The notes below the pieces were generated by a model. It saw only the letters and a list, made by a program, of their open reading frames with translations, did not search any database and was not told the DNA's origin. The position numbers and the translations under genes are program-made. From contig CBDEFY010000007.1 of the NCBI GenBank assembly GCA_965237595.1, positions 868,001 to 932,000 on the forward strand: a DNA stretch of 64,000 nt. The letters are read 5' to 3'. Positions 27,261-36,004 of this stretch are shown in pieces; within the stretch, counting starts at the first letter, position 1, and every line of letters starts with the position of its first letter. Source of the DNA: UBA9611 sp965237595. Its GTDB lineage: Bacteria > Chloroflexota > Dehalococcoidia > Lucifugimonadales > UBA3495.

Positions 27261-27554
27261 GTGGGGTTGCGTTCAGTACAAGGACCGCTCATGGAAGAGT
27301 GGCAGATTAGTCTGGCCCGATCTGTCGCCGGGGCAGGTGGACACGAGAACCCGACATTCCACGTCGGCGGTGTGACTGACCTTCCCTTCGAAGATGACTC
27401 CTTCGATGCAGCCCACTGCCATGCCGTTCTCATGCACGTTCTGGATACACAGGCTGTACTGGCCGAGGTGAAGAGGATCTTGAAACCTGGCGGCATCATC
27501 TCCAGTCGTGAAATGACTGTCGCATACTCGTTCCTGGAACCCCTCTTAGCCTGA
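27261..27554 (+). pseudogene. Class I SAM methyltransferase fragment
   Basis: About 95 codons from the middle of a methyltransferase: GGVTDLPFEDDSFDAAHCHA (acidic motif and motif IV), VLMHVLDTQAVLAEVKRILK and PGGIISSREM. The SAM-binding glycine motif that should precede it and the C-terminus are missing. It lies between the redoxin remnant and IS1380 copy B within the composite insertion. The substrate cannot be inferred. Confidence 0.6.
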
Positions 27555-27616
27555 ATTTCCCAGATCAACCTGATTTCCCTGAACCGGTGTCATCCTGTGC
27601 GGCGGGAACTATAGTA

Positions 27617-29292
27617 CGGTATCCTGAGCGCGTCAACTGCGCTCCGATTCACTCAATTGCTCCACTCTCATAGGATATCCATCGTCCTAACGAGCGTAGA
27701 AATTCCAAATCCTCTGCCCTTGCCCAAGCGTCTCCCTCGTGGCGGCCCATTTACTCTTGACGACCCCATAACTGTCCTAAATACCGGTGCTCTCAAAGCA
27801 AGCTAGCCAGGTGCCAGCCGAAGCCGGCTGATCCGTTCTAGTATCCCGGTGAGCATTTCCCTGGTCACCAGCACCTCGGCAAGCTGAAACACCATCCTCC
27901 TGGCATGGCGTACCAGTCGCCCACCCGTCTTGATCAGCCTAGTCTGAAGACTGGTCAGAGTCCAATGCTTCATATCCTCCGGCAAAGCCAACCTTCTCAT
28001 GAAGTTTCCCAGATTGTACGCCAGAACGAACAGCCATAGCCTCGCCTGGTTGGCCACGAACTTGTGACAGGACAGTCTGGTCCAGTTCAGGGCGTACTTG
28101 CCCTCCTTGATCCACTGCTCCGCTGTGCCACGGCCATTGTAAAAGCGGACTATGCCTTTGGGTGGATAGCTCAGGTTGGTCACGATGAAGCCTACCCTGG
28201 GAAATAACTCCCCCTGATGCCACTCCACCTTGGCTACTACTCGCCGGGAAATACTCCAGCTCTGGGCCTGGTAAGTGAAGTCGTAGTAGGAGACGATCGG
28301 CCTCCTGGAAGACCAGTCGGCAGGTCGTACCAGCAGGTGCGCGATTTCTCTCTGAAGTACCGCGTTAGCTGAAAGCCGGATGGCGTACCCAATCATCTCT
28401 TGTTCCAAGTACTCGTACACCTCTGGCTTGCCAAAGGCGGCATCACCCCGGAACAACAGCCGCCGTCCCTTCCTCTGGTATCTTTTCACCACCGGCTCAA
28501 GGAGTTCCTGCCAGCCCTCGGCGCTATGGACGTTGCCGGGGCGTAGCGTCGCTCCTTCACAATCGCCGAACTGGTTGAATAGAAAGAGGGGATGATAGCA
28601 GACACACTCGAAGTGCCCATTGTAGGCGGCACCCTCCTGATGGCCATGCACTGGACTCTCCGAGCTGTCCATGTCCAGAATCACTCGCTGGTGTGGAGTA
28701 TGGGCCATAGCATCTTCCACCCATTGGGGATTCATTCGTGCCAGCCCCTGCAGGTTGTCCTGTTGGGTCAGAGTTTCAGTTTCAAAGCGGCTCACGGTGT
28801 TGGTGCTGGCGGCGTTCCGGTCTGATCCTTGCCAGCCCACGACGACTCTCATGGCTGGGTCTTGGGAAAGGCGTTCGGCATCATTGGTGTCATCGTAGCC
28901 GGCCAAGCGGCTGTAGATGGACTGTCTGAGCAGCGGGACGAGGTGGTGTCGGATGTTGCGACCGGAGCGGCTTTCCTGGAGATAGTCGGCAGCAATATGG
29001 GTAAGGCCCAGGGCATCATCCAGCTCTCGAATGGGCAAGAGTCCGGCATCGGAAGTGATGGTGGCACCGTGAAACTCCAGACGGACTTTGGGGTTGAACT
29101 GGAGCCGGAGAGGGGTTTTGTCGCCGTCACCCATCAGGTGCCTCCGGGGTTGTTACGCTATCTGAAGAATCTTACTATTCTAATGAATGTATTATAGCCG
29201 AGATGTTGGTGAAAAGTTCATGAGACGACTACAAAAGCAAGAACGTTGCCTATATACCGCATCACACTGTTATCCTAACTGGGAAATATGGG
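27617..29292 (-). mobile_element. IS1380-family element, copy B (intact)
   Basis: About 1.68 kb, containing one intact transposase gene with about 190 bp (left) and 160 bp (right) of flanking sequence shared with copy A. The right end is set by the TTGCAT repeat at 29293. The left end is estimated from alignment with copy A. Ends resemble each other weakly (TATCC near 27620 and, reversed, CCCATATTTCCC at 29292). Confidence 0.75.
27803..29134 (-). CDS. IS1380-family transposase
   Basis: A 443-residue DDE transposase, full length for IS1380. Features in order: LEFHGATITSDAGLLPIREL at residues 19-38, LLRQSIYSRLAGYDDTNDAE, RVILDMDSSESPVHG (first acidic centre), LLFRGDAAFGKPEVYEYLE (second), and RGTAEQWIKEGKYALNW with the expected late glutamate. 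Its product would act on the ends of this copy and possibly on copy A. It is transcribed toward lower coordinates inside the composite insertion. Confidence 0.9.
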   Translation of the reverse strand: MGDGDKTPLRLQFNPKVRLEFHGATITSDAGLLPIRELDDALGLTHIAADYLQESRSGRNIRHHLVPLLRQSIYSRLAGYDDTNDAERLSQDPAMRVVVGWQGSDRNAASTNTVSRFETETLTQQDNLQGLARMNPQWVEDAMAHTPHQRVILDMDSSESPVHGHQEGAAYNGHFECVCYHPLFLFNQFGDCEGATLRPGNVHSAEGWQELLEPVVKRYQRKGRRLLFRGDAAFGKPEVYEYLEQEMIGYAIRLSANAVLQREIAHLLVRPADWSSRRPIVSYYDFTYQAQSWSISRRVVAKVEWHQGELFPRVGFIVTNLSYPPKGIVRFYNGRGTAEQWIKEGKYALNWTRLSCHKFVANQARLWLFVLAYNLGNFMRRLALPEDMKHWTLTSLQTRLIKTGGRLVRHARRMVFQLAEVLVTREMLTGILERISRLRLAPG

Positions 29293-30057
29293 TTGCATCA
29301 CCTCAGGACTTAGAACTACCAGCACCTCCGAGGTGGACAGACCCAGTCCAATCATGGCGTGAGCGGTGCCAGTAAGAAATGAACTGGGGTCCTTGCCACC
29401 GTAGGTGCTTACCTGAAGAGGTGAGTTGGCCGCGACTACCGTCACCGTGCTGGAGCCGCCATCGAACCCCTGATCTGCGGTCAATGGTGGCCAGTTGCCG
29501 GCGTCAAGGTTCTCCGCGAAGCAAAAGCTGTACTTGCCGGAGTGGCCGAAAGTGCTGTTGTCCATGTCCTGGGGGACTGAGCCGTAGAAGTTGGTTTTGA
29601 CAAGGTTAACGGCACGCCCAATGGTCGCGTTGGCCCGGTTGCCGGGGCCCATAGCACCGGTGGAGGAGTTCATACCTATTTCATGGGCGTAACTGCCGCT
29701 GACCAGCACCAACACCGTGATTCCGTTGGTTTAAGTGCTGCTGGCGTGCAGGTTGAAATCCCGTTCGCAGCAGGCCGCCACCGCTGACACCACCACCGGG
29801 AAATATTCGGGGCGGCAGCCAGCCATGACCGCGTTGATGGCCACCTTCTCGGCGGTGATGTGTTTTTGCCGAATTGCTTCCACGCCGATCACCTTGTCCG
29901 GCGGCAACCCGACGAATTCCAACATAGCGCGTACCCGGTCTTCGGTGGGAGGCACTATGGGCAAGCCGTCGGTCAAGTTGGCCTCAAAATAGTATTCTTG
30001 GGCCTGCTCCCAGTCACCGAACTGGTGCCGGAGTGAGGTCATGTTTTGGGATTTCAT
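29293..30057 (-). pseudogene. N-terminal part of UGSC partner protein (GLPIVPPT family), split and with in-frame TAA
   Basis: From 30057 the frame gives WEQAQEYYFEANLTDGLPIV-PPTEDRV, VIGVEAIRQKHITAEKVAIN and AGCRPEYFPVV. It then meets TAA at 29731-29733 after NLHASST, and continues in the same frame with SGSYAHEIGMNSSTGAMGPG, NRANATIGRAVNLV and FGHSGKYSFCFAEN. It breaks at 29293 in SPEVMQ. The remainder is at 26285-26557. The whole protein would be about 345 residues. I know the family only as a neighbour of UGSC-type proteins; no reaction can be given. Nonsense codon plus insertion make it inactive. Confidence 0.65.
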
Positions 30058-30274
30058 CGCGGAAGCGGTGTCCTTGCGGAGTCTGGAGATACCCCACCGA
30101 TTGGGTACAAATCGCCAGCTCGACGAGTGCCAGTAATGCCCAACGGATACTTTACTGCCCAGCAGACCGTTTTAATAAGCCTGGCCCATGCCGAGGGCCA
30201 AATTTTGGCATCGGGACAGATAGGTTTACTGATCTGGTGTCCCTATCCAGGGCTTCAGTTGTGCGGAGCGGTTC

Positions 30275-31162
30275 TTAGTAAGCAGCGATGCCGCGGACCA
30301 TTGTTTCCAAGCTGTAGACCGAGTCACCCGCAGTAATGTACATCGTACTTAGATTGGGACCACCAAAGGTGAAATTCCTGGGCACCTCTGGGACGTGAAT
30401 AATTCCTATCTGCTCACCCTGGGGATTTATAACCCAGATCCCACCAGACCCGGTGCAATACACTCGTCCTTCCGTGTCCACTTTCATTCCGTCGGGGACT
30501 CCGGGCTTCGCGGAGGACATGTCGCAGAAGACCCTATTGATACTTAAGGACCCATCGATAGCGACATCGAACGCCCGGATGCGGCGGTGGGTGCAAACCT
30601 CGCCTCGCTCACCCTCTCCGATGCACCGGTCGTCTAACCGGCTGATAGCCACGTAGAGTATCGACTGATCTGGAGAGAACGCCAGCCCGTTGGGGTACTC
30701 ACATTCATCCGTGGCCACGGTAAGCCCGCCATCGGGCGCGATGCGAAATACGCCGGCAAACCCCAGTTCCCGGTTTTCCTGAGGGACGCTAGCTTCAGGG
30801 TCGGTGAAATAAATACTCCCGTCCGAACGGCAGACGATGTCGTTCGGACGGTTCAAGCGCTTCCCTTGCCACCGGTCTGCTATCGTGGTTACCGAGCCTT
30901 CAGCATTCATCTGGGTGATCTGCCGATTGGCCCCTTCACACATGACCAAACGGCCTTGGCGGTCCAAGGTGCAGCCGTTCCCTTCCCCTGTTTCGTGCCG
31001 GATTGGCTTCGCGTCTCCGCCCAGATCCCAACGCATAAGCATGCTTTCCCGGTGCCTGACGTAGGTCAAATACCCGCCCGGGTGCCACAAGGGGCCTTCG
31101 GTGGCCCCTCCCACGGCTATTAAGACAGGCTCGGCGGGTCCTATGATTTGTTCAACGGACAC
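30275..31162 (-). CDS. SMP-30/gluconolactonase-family protein
   Basis: A 295-residue six-bladed beta-propeller of the SMP-30/lactonase type. Metal-site motifs are visible: E22 in TEGPLWHPGG, N in LNRPNDIVCRSDG (about residue 106), NGLAF in ECEYPNGLAFSPD, and D in VPDGMKVDTEGRVY. These hydrolyse sugar lactones or related esters with Ca2+ or Zn2+. It lacks a signal peptide, so it is cytoplasmic. It lies alone between two damaged genes. Specific substrate unknown. Confidence 0.85.
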   Translation of the reverse strand: MSVEQIIGPAEPVLIAVGGATEGPLWHPGGYLTYVRHRESMLMRWDLGGDAKPIRHETGEGNGCTLDRQGRLVMCEGANRQITQMNAEGSVTTIADRWQGKRLNRPNDIVCRSDGSIYFTDPEASVPQENRELGFAGVFRIAPDGGLTVATDECEYPNGLAFSPDQSILYVAISRLDDRCIGEGERGEVCTHRRIRAFDVAIDGSLSINRVFCDMSSAKPGVPDGMKVDTEGRVYCTGSGGIWVINPQGEQIGIIHVPEVPRNFTFGGPNLSTMYITAGDSVYSLETMVRGIAAY

Positions 31163-31227
31163 AATAGGCCTCCATGATTTGGCTAAAACCGAATAGGGTT
31201 TCCAGATTGTGGCACAATATTGCAGAC

Positions 31228-31461
31228 TTAGGCACCCTCAATTTCCCGGCATGGATATGTAAGATTCTCCCTCTTCGTGATCGCGCCTTGCGACCTACCA
31301 AGATCTGAGGGGCTGATCATATTAGGAAGGTAGTACTCCCCAAGCGGTGAATTGACCCAATCAGGTACGCGAATGAATGATGGGCCCTGGATGTTGTCCC
31401 CGATGATAGGATGAAGGTCGGGTGTGATAATCGGGGCATCAATGAGACGGGTAACGCGCAT
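31228..31461 (-). pseudogene. N-terminal fragment, glycosidase-like five-bladed propeller protein
   Basis: From ATG 31461, MRVTRLIDAPIITPDLHPII, then GPSFIRVPDWVNSPLGEYYL, resembles the start of family-43-like glycoside hydrolase propellers (usually ...GRYYLYFADH). After EYYL the sequence diverges and ends at 31228, so at least 80% of the protein is missing. There is no IS at the break, so a simple deletion is likely. Confidence 0.5.
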
Positions 31462-31524
31462 TTTGCCTTCTCCTGAAGGTCCAGGCACCGATAGGAGTGA
31501 ATCTTGACGCAAATACAGCCTGTG

Positions 31525-32049
31525 TTATACGAACCAGCCCATCCCTTCGTGATAGCCTCTGAGGTACGCAATCTGCCCACCATGAACACAATTGTCAAAG
31601 ACTAAAACCCCCAAAAATGAGCCTGTAGAAGCCGGGGGTCGGGGAGGAATAATAAGCTGGCGTTCCATATCAGATGCGTTCAATGATTCAATATATTCCC
31701 GAGCCGCGACCGTCACTCCGTCATAGTAATCCATGAGCAATCTCTTGGCCGGGAGTTGCCAATCAGCGACCTGTGTCTTAGTCCAACCCTGGCCTGTATT
31801 ATTGAGGTCATCATCGAGACCGAATATTTCATACCAACCGCCTTTGACCCACAATTGGGGGGAGTCTTGACACCAGGTATGGACAAAGCGGTCAACGATC
31901 CTGGTCATATGCCAAAGGAGCCACCCCATGGAGTTTGACTCGTCATTGAGTCGGTTTCCAATCATTGCGTCGTCCACATCTTCTAGAGCTTTGTCCACCA
32001 TGCTCCAGTTACGTTCTAGGGCAGACATGGCAGTTTCCGTAGCTGACAT
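31525..32049 (-). CDS. DinB-family protein
   Basis: A 174-residue four-helix DinB/YfiT-type protein starting MSATETAMSALERNWSMVDK. The three metal-binding histidine positions of the fold can be matched: H in SMGWLLWHMTRIVDRFVH (about residue 50 and 60) and H in VFDNCVHGGQIAYLRGY (about 157). Such proteins are metal-dependent thiol-linked transferases or of unknown role. ATG 32049 is preceded by GGAGTAGGA. The divergent NUDIX gene starts 137 bases away. Confidence 0.8.
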   Translation of the reverse strand: MSATETAMSALERNWSMVDKALEDVDDAMIGNRLNDESNSMGWLLWHMTRIVDRFVHTWCQDSPQLWVKGGWYEIFGLDDDLNNTGQGWTKTQVADWQLPAKRLLMDYYDGVTVAAREYIESLNASDMERQLIIPPRPPASTGSFLGVLVFDNCVHGGQIAYLRGYHEGMGWFV

Positions 32050-32185
32050 CGGTCCTACTCCAAAATACCAATTATCGTAGGGGATCAATCTACAAGGGAG
32101 AGGTGGGATTGTCCAACGAAAAAGTCGGACCTGTTTTCTCGGGACAATCCGGAGCAAAGATTACAAAAGGGAGCTGAATAGGTCT

Positions 32186-32674
32186 ATGCCTCCACCGGAG
32201 CGGTACAACACCGGATACAACGTTGGCGTGGGCGGTGCGGTGGTTCAGGAGGGCCGTTTATTGCTGGTACGCCGGGCGTCGCGCCGAGGCCGCGGCAATT
32301 GGCAGATACCCGGCGGGTTTGTCGAGCAAAACGAAACGATGGAGCTAGCCGTGGTTCGTGAAGTGGAGGAGGAAGCCGGAGTCAAGGCCACGGTCCAAGG
32401 CGTATTGGGTATCAGGAACCGATACGACGAAGAAGGAGGCAACAGCTTGTATGTCGTGATGCTGTTGAGTCCTCAGTCTGGCGAGCCCCTTCCCGACATG
32501 AGAGAGGTGGATCGAGCCGAATATTTTAGCTTTGATGAGATACTAGCGCTGGAGCAGGTCCCACCGATCAACCTGGAGGTCGCCAGGCGGGCCCTGGCGC
32601 CCACTCATAGCATATTGATTCCCCAGACAGTGAGTCAGATTAACCGAGGGACGTACACTCTGTTTGTCGGGTGA
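32186..32674 (+). CDS. NUDIX hydrolase
   Basis: A 162-residue NUDIX protein. The complete signature is present at about residues 43-65: GGFVEQNETMELAVVREV-EEEAG, fitting GX5EX7REUXEEXGU. It should hydrolyse a nucleoside diphosphate linked to another group (X) using Mg2+; X is unknown. Start ATG 32186 is preceded by GGGAGC. The C-terminal tail (THSILIPQTVSQINRGTYTL) is unusual but short. Confidence 0.88.
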   Translation: MPPPERYNTGYNVGVGGAVVQEGRLLLVRRASRRGRGNWQIPGGFVEQNETMELAVVREVEEEAGVKATVQGVLGIRNRYDEEGGNSLYVVMLLSPQSGEPLPDMREVDRAEYFSFDEILALEQVPPINLEVARRALAPTHSILIPQTVSQINRGTYTLFVG

Positions 32675-32887
32675 TCGCGGGTACCCTTTAGCTCCAAATT
32701 AAGCAAGGAACCGTTCTTTACCGCGCAGGCAGACATAATCTGTAGGATACCCGGCGAAGTTGCGCCGGTGGCCGAAGCCCAAACGAAACGCGCTTTTCTC
32801 GCGTTGGGGAACTATATGACAAGCCCACCACCCGCCGCCTCGAAAAGACCTCACCTAACCTAGAAGAACTCACGAATTCCGATCTAG

Positions 32888-33205
32888 TTACGACCACTCA
32901 TTATCTGGTGGCCAGATATTAACAGCCCCTCTACCGGCGCCCTGTAGTCCTCCTTCATCTCTCCAGCCCTCGCTTGCCCTCCGGAACTGCAGGTAATGTG
33001 GAGCTTGGGTAGGTTGAAATGCCGCCTCGTCCTTGTAAACCTCGTAGACCCAAATCCTATTGTCGTCGTTGACGTCCTGAATCACATCAAACCTCAGGCA
33101 CCCGGGCTCATTATGGACGGCTCCGCTGGCGTTCTCCATTATCCCAGCGACGAATTGCTCCTTGTAGCCTACCTTAATCTGAAGGGGGGCGATTATTACG
33201 TACAT
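32888..33205 (-). CDS. Antibiotic biosynthesis monooxygenase (ABM)-domain protein
   Basis: A 105-residue ferredoxin-like ABM-fold protein: MYVIIAPLQIKVGYKEQFV, then NEPGCLRFDVIQDVNDDNRI and WVYEVYKDEAAFQ with HYLQF. This is the pattern of small dimeric monooxygenases and quinol-related enzymes such as YgiN. The C-terminus (after residue 88) differs from the family. The gene converges with the NUDIX gene; the 210 bases between hold nothing I can identify. Confidence 0.8.
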   Translation of the reverse strand: MYVIIAPLQIKVGYKEQFVAGIMENASGAVHNEPGCLRFDVIQDVNDDNRIWVYEVYKDEAAFQPTQAPHYLQFRRASEGWRDEGGLQGAGRGAVNIWPPDNEWS

Positions 33206-33550
33206 GGTGCCTGCCTTCGATATAAATTTCCAGATTCATTATCCATCCCCGCTAGCCGTAGGTTCTCGCAGATGGGCTCCAGTCGGTGAAAAAGAGAGGG
33301 CGAAACCGACCTGGAGGGATTTGACTGGGAGTCGGGAAACCATTGTAGAACGTAAATGGTGGCTGGCCGTTACCAGGAATCCCATCGGAGGAAGAGCGTA
33401 AAGCCCTCGCCATCAGAAACCAAAAACTGATTGCAAATTACCTGCTGGGCGGGCAGAACGCCCCTGGGCGGCCAACAGGTCCCGTGTCGCCCATCATCTC
33501 GCAGAAATGGCGGGTGATAGCGAGCACTAAGATCGTGCCACCAAAGCGAG
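33206..33550. other. Intergenic stretch, nothing recognised
   Basis: About 345 bases between the ABM gene and the lactonase gene, both on the minus strand. No reading frame, RNA or terminator stands out. Confidence 0.35.
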
Positions 33551-34609
33551 CTAACCTCCTAGACTTGTTACCAGCACACTCCCGGGTCGGCGGCCCACGG
33601 AATATGTTTCCAATGGAGTGAGTGCACCCGTATCGCCGTTAATTCGGTACGAAGCGAGGTGGCCTGACGCCGCGCCAGCGGCAAAGATGAATTTGCCCTC
33701 AGGGTCCAAGCTGAAGGCGTTCGGCACTGCTTCGGTGGAAACTTGCCCAATAGCCGACAACCGCCCATTGGAGGGGTCTATGGAGAAGCCCGCGATGCTG
33801 TTGTGGCCTCGGTTGGGAACATACAGGAATTTCCCTGAAGAGGAGATTTGAATCTGGGAGCAAGTGTTCCTTCCGGTGTAGCCGTCGGGCAGCGTCGTTA
33901 TAGTTTGAAATGCCGTCAGGCCACCCGTCGAAGTGTCCAAACGATACCCTGTTACACTGCAGCCCTGCTCATCGGAAAAGTAGACGACGTCTAGGGTTGG
34001 ATGAAAGCAATAGTAGCGGGGGCCAAGGCCTTGCTCTACTTCGAGCTTGAGAGGAGTGTTGGGTGTAAGACGGCCGGTGTTTTCGTCGAATCTGAACTGA
34101 AAAATCACATTTGGCCCAGGCGTATCTTTAGGGGGTTCCATTACGTTATCGAAAAGGCGCGCGATATGAGGTACGAAGGCGAACTTGTTAGATGGGTCGG
34201 TCTGAATAGCGTGGGCGCCAATGTCCGTGGCCTGCCATTCGATGGGCGGGTCTCCCACCGCTCCGTCATCGCCAATGGGATGTACCCCTACATGCCCGGC
34301 TTGATAATAGGCGGACAGCAAATACTTGCCCTTGCGGTCGGTACCCAGATAAGCGGACCAGCCGTCAGTGGATACCTTCCCGATCTGTGTAAGACCTCCG
34401 GTGCCCTGGTCTATACGCCAACTGGATATCCCTGGAGGGTCGCGATGCCCGACGTAAAGAAATTCCCGGTCCGGACTTATCGCCATCATCGATGGCGCTT
34501 CGGAAACAGGCACCTCGGCCTTGAGCGTTAGCGTGCCGGTCCCGTCATCCATGGTAAATACCGAGATTTTGTTATCGTCCTGTAGTGCGACGAACACGTA
34601 ATAAGGCAT
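33551..34609 (-). CDS. Lactonase-family seven-bladed beta-propeller
   Basis: A 352-residue cytoplasmic propeller of the 6-phosphogluconolactonase (Pgl/YbhE-like) family. Repeated blades have the form ISPDREFLYVGHRD, QTDPSNKFAFVPHI, FHPTLDVVYFSDEQ, ISSSGKFLYVPNRG and LDPEGKFIFAAGA. NRGHNSIAGFSID and the ending GRRPGSVLV are family hallmarks. It may hydrolyse a sugar-phosphate lactone, though many members have no tested activity. Start ATG 34609 follows GGAGC. A second propeller of the SMP-30 type lies 2.4 kb downstream. Confidence 0.85.
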   Translation of the reverse strand: MPYYVFVALQDDNKISVFTMDDGTGTLTLKAEVPVSEAPSMMAISPDREFLYVGHRDPPGISSWRIDQGTGGLTQIGKVSTDGWSAYLGTDRKGKYLLSAYYQAGHVGVHPIGDDGAVGDPPIEWQATDIGAHAIQTDPSNKFAFVPHIARLFDNVMEPPKDTPGPNVIFQFRFDENTGRLTPNTPLKLEVEQGLGPRYYCFHPTLDVVYFSDEQGCSVTGYRLDTSTGGLTAFQTITTLPDGYTGRNTCSQIQISSSGKFLYVPNRGHNSIAGFSIDPSNGRLSAIGQVSTEAVPNAFSLDPEGKFIFAAGAASGHLASYRINGDTGALTPLETYSVGRRPGSVLVTSLGG

Positions 34610-34744
34610 TGTTCGGCTCCTCCAATTTCTTAGACCGTAACATTACCATTAAGAGGGGGTTGCTGCGAGTAGGGAAAACGAGGGTATTCGTTACTTGCCG
34701 CTCGTCCCAAGACCTCTAAAGTAAGATATCGTGCGATCACGATA

Positions 34745-34880
34745 ATCTCCTGCACTGCCAGTACTTCGGACACGGTCACGCCACTGGCGTCCTAGGGGCC
34801 GTTGTTGGTCACGGTCACCATGTGCGCGAGGTTGCCCGCGCCGGAGCCCACAATCACCAGGTAGATGGAATCGGTCTTAG
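34745..34880 (-). pseudogene. DUF11-like surface-domain remnant with in-frame TAG
   Basis: The minus strand reads IYLVIVGSGAGNLAHMVTV, TNNGP, TAG (34792-34794), DASGVTVSEVLA. This matches the DUF11 repeat pattern VTNNGPSDASGVTV of secreted adhesins, with the stop in place of serine. Only about 45 codons remain between two intact genes. Confidence 0.5.
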
Positions 34881-34886
34881 AAGTCT

Positions 34887-35741
34887 TTACCCACCAGTGT
34901 CAGGCGACCAGTTGTAAATCTTCGCGAGGGTCCCCCCCATTAGTGCGGAACGCTCTGAATCCGAGAGTTGGTCAGTGACCCGAAACGCCTCAACGCCCTG
35001 CTCGAAGTTCAACAGCCTCACTGCCCGAGTCCAGTCAGTGCCCCACAAACATCGGTCGAAGCCGAACGCGTCGAATACCTTGCCCAGGGGTTCCCAAATG
35101 TCAGGGAATGGGAACGGCTCATGGGACAGAGTACAGGCCCCGGATATTTTGATGGCCACGTTGTCTAACTCCGCCAGCGAAACCACGTTGGCCAAATCGG
35201 CGAAAGGTTCCGGTGGCGCCGGCGGCACGAAGGGCTGGGCCAGACCAACATGATCGATCACAACCTGGGTTTCTGGATTACGGCGGGCCAGTTCACGTAA
35301 GAGAGGCAGCTTGCCCGAGGCCATAACGTTCACCGGAATGCCAACTTGGGCACCAGCGGCGAATAGACGATTGAGACCCCGGTCGTCCGGTTCGAATTCC
35401 TGGTCGGCGAGCATGACTCGGGCTCCGACCACACCCGCTGTCCCGGCCCACTCTGCGACTTCTTCCGCGACCGCTTCCGACTGCGAATCAAATGGCTTGA
35501 TCAAGCCGAACCGACGCGGATGTTTCGCGTATACCTCGAGTATATAGCTGGCGTCGTAGCCATACAGACGGAACGGCGAGATCAGCAATGCCCCGTCGAC
35601 GCCGACCGCGTCCATCGCTGCCACCATGTCGCCGCCGGTGACCTCGTCCGGGCCCTCTAAGAAAGCATTCCAAGGACGGTCAGAGTGATTCCGCTGGTAG
35701 GCATGTACTTGTGAGTCAATTGTCGGAGTCTGAGTTGCCAT
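34887..35741 (-). CDS. Amidohydrolase-family metal-dependent hydrolase
   Basis: A 284-residue TIM-barrel of the amidohydrolase-2 family (2-pyrone-4,6-dicarboxylate hydrolase/aminocarboxymuconate-type). Metal-site signatures are DSQVHAYQ (residues 9-16, equivalent to HxH but with Q before V), a histidine in VVIDHVGLAQ (about 161), and the aspartate in CLWGTDWTR (about 237). The first HxH motif is reduced to one histidine, typical of the PDC-hydrolase subgroup. The substrate is unknown. ATG 35741 lies upstream of a REP-free leader. Confidence 0.85.
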   Translation of the reverse strand: MATQTPTIDSQVHAYQRNHSDRPWNAFLEGPDEVTGGDMVAAMDAVGVDGALLISPFRLYGYDASYILEVYAKHPRRFGLIKPFDSQSEAVAEEVAEWAGTAGVVGARVMLADQEFEPDDRGLNRLFAAGAQVGIPVNVMASGKLPLLRELARRNPETQVVIDHVGLAQPFVPPAPPEPFADLANVVSLAELDNVAIKISGACTLSHEPFPFPDIWEPLGKVFDAFGFDRCLWGTDWTRAVRLLNFEQGVEAFRVTDQLSDSERSALMGGTLAKIYNWSPDTGG

Positions 35742-35884
35742 CGTACTTACCCCTTTCCTCGCCGGAATTTCCCATTTAGGTTACGCTCTCCGTAAATTCT
35801 AACCTCGCGATTTTCTGCTAGTAGTGTAAAAGTGCCGTTCGAAACCGTCAACAAACCTACCGACCCTCCAATAGGGGCAGAGAC

Positions 35885-35961
35885 TTGTGGGATTGACGCA
35901 CAAAAGGCAGGTGCGTTTGTGGGATTGCAAGGCACAAAGAGCAGGTGTGATTGTGGAGTTG
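35885..35961 (+). repeat. Tandem repeat, about 32-34 bp, two and a third units
   Basis: TTGTGGGATTG begins at 35885 and 35917 and, as TTGTGGAGTTG, at 35951. The first two are followed by CACAAA and GCAGGTG. The third unit is cut by the IS3-family element that starts at 35962. Confidence 0.6.
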
Positions 35962-36004
35962 TGTTAGCAACCAGCAAAAGTGGGACACATTGGGAGCCGA
36001 GAGA

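Larger units (their letters stand above)
26558..29292. mobile_element. Composite IS1380-bounded insertion (2735 bp) with TTGCAT repeats
   Basis: TTGCAT stands at 26552-26557 and again at 29293-29298. Removing one repeat and everything between restores an uninterrupted reading frame (SPEVMQYVAEAGW). The insert holds a diverged IS1380 3' fragment at its left, a truncated redoxin gene, a methyltransferase fragment, and the full IS1380 copy B at its right. Both IS1380 pieces have the same orientation. It looks like a composite transposon that carried captured gene pieces. Confidence 0.6.

Noticed and set aside
27552..27554. TGA at the end of the methyltransferase fragment as a third Sec codon
   Set aside because: It falls where relatives have no catalytic cysteine, and the following codons do not continue the family.
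35885..35961. CRISPR-like array
   Set aside because: Only two and a third imperfect units without distinct spacers, and no cas genes anywhere in the window.
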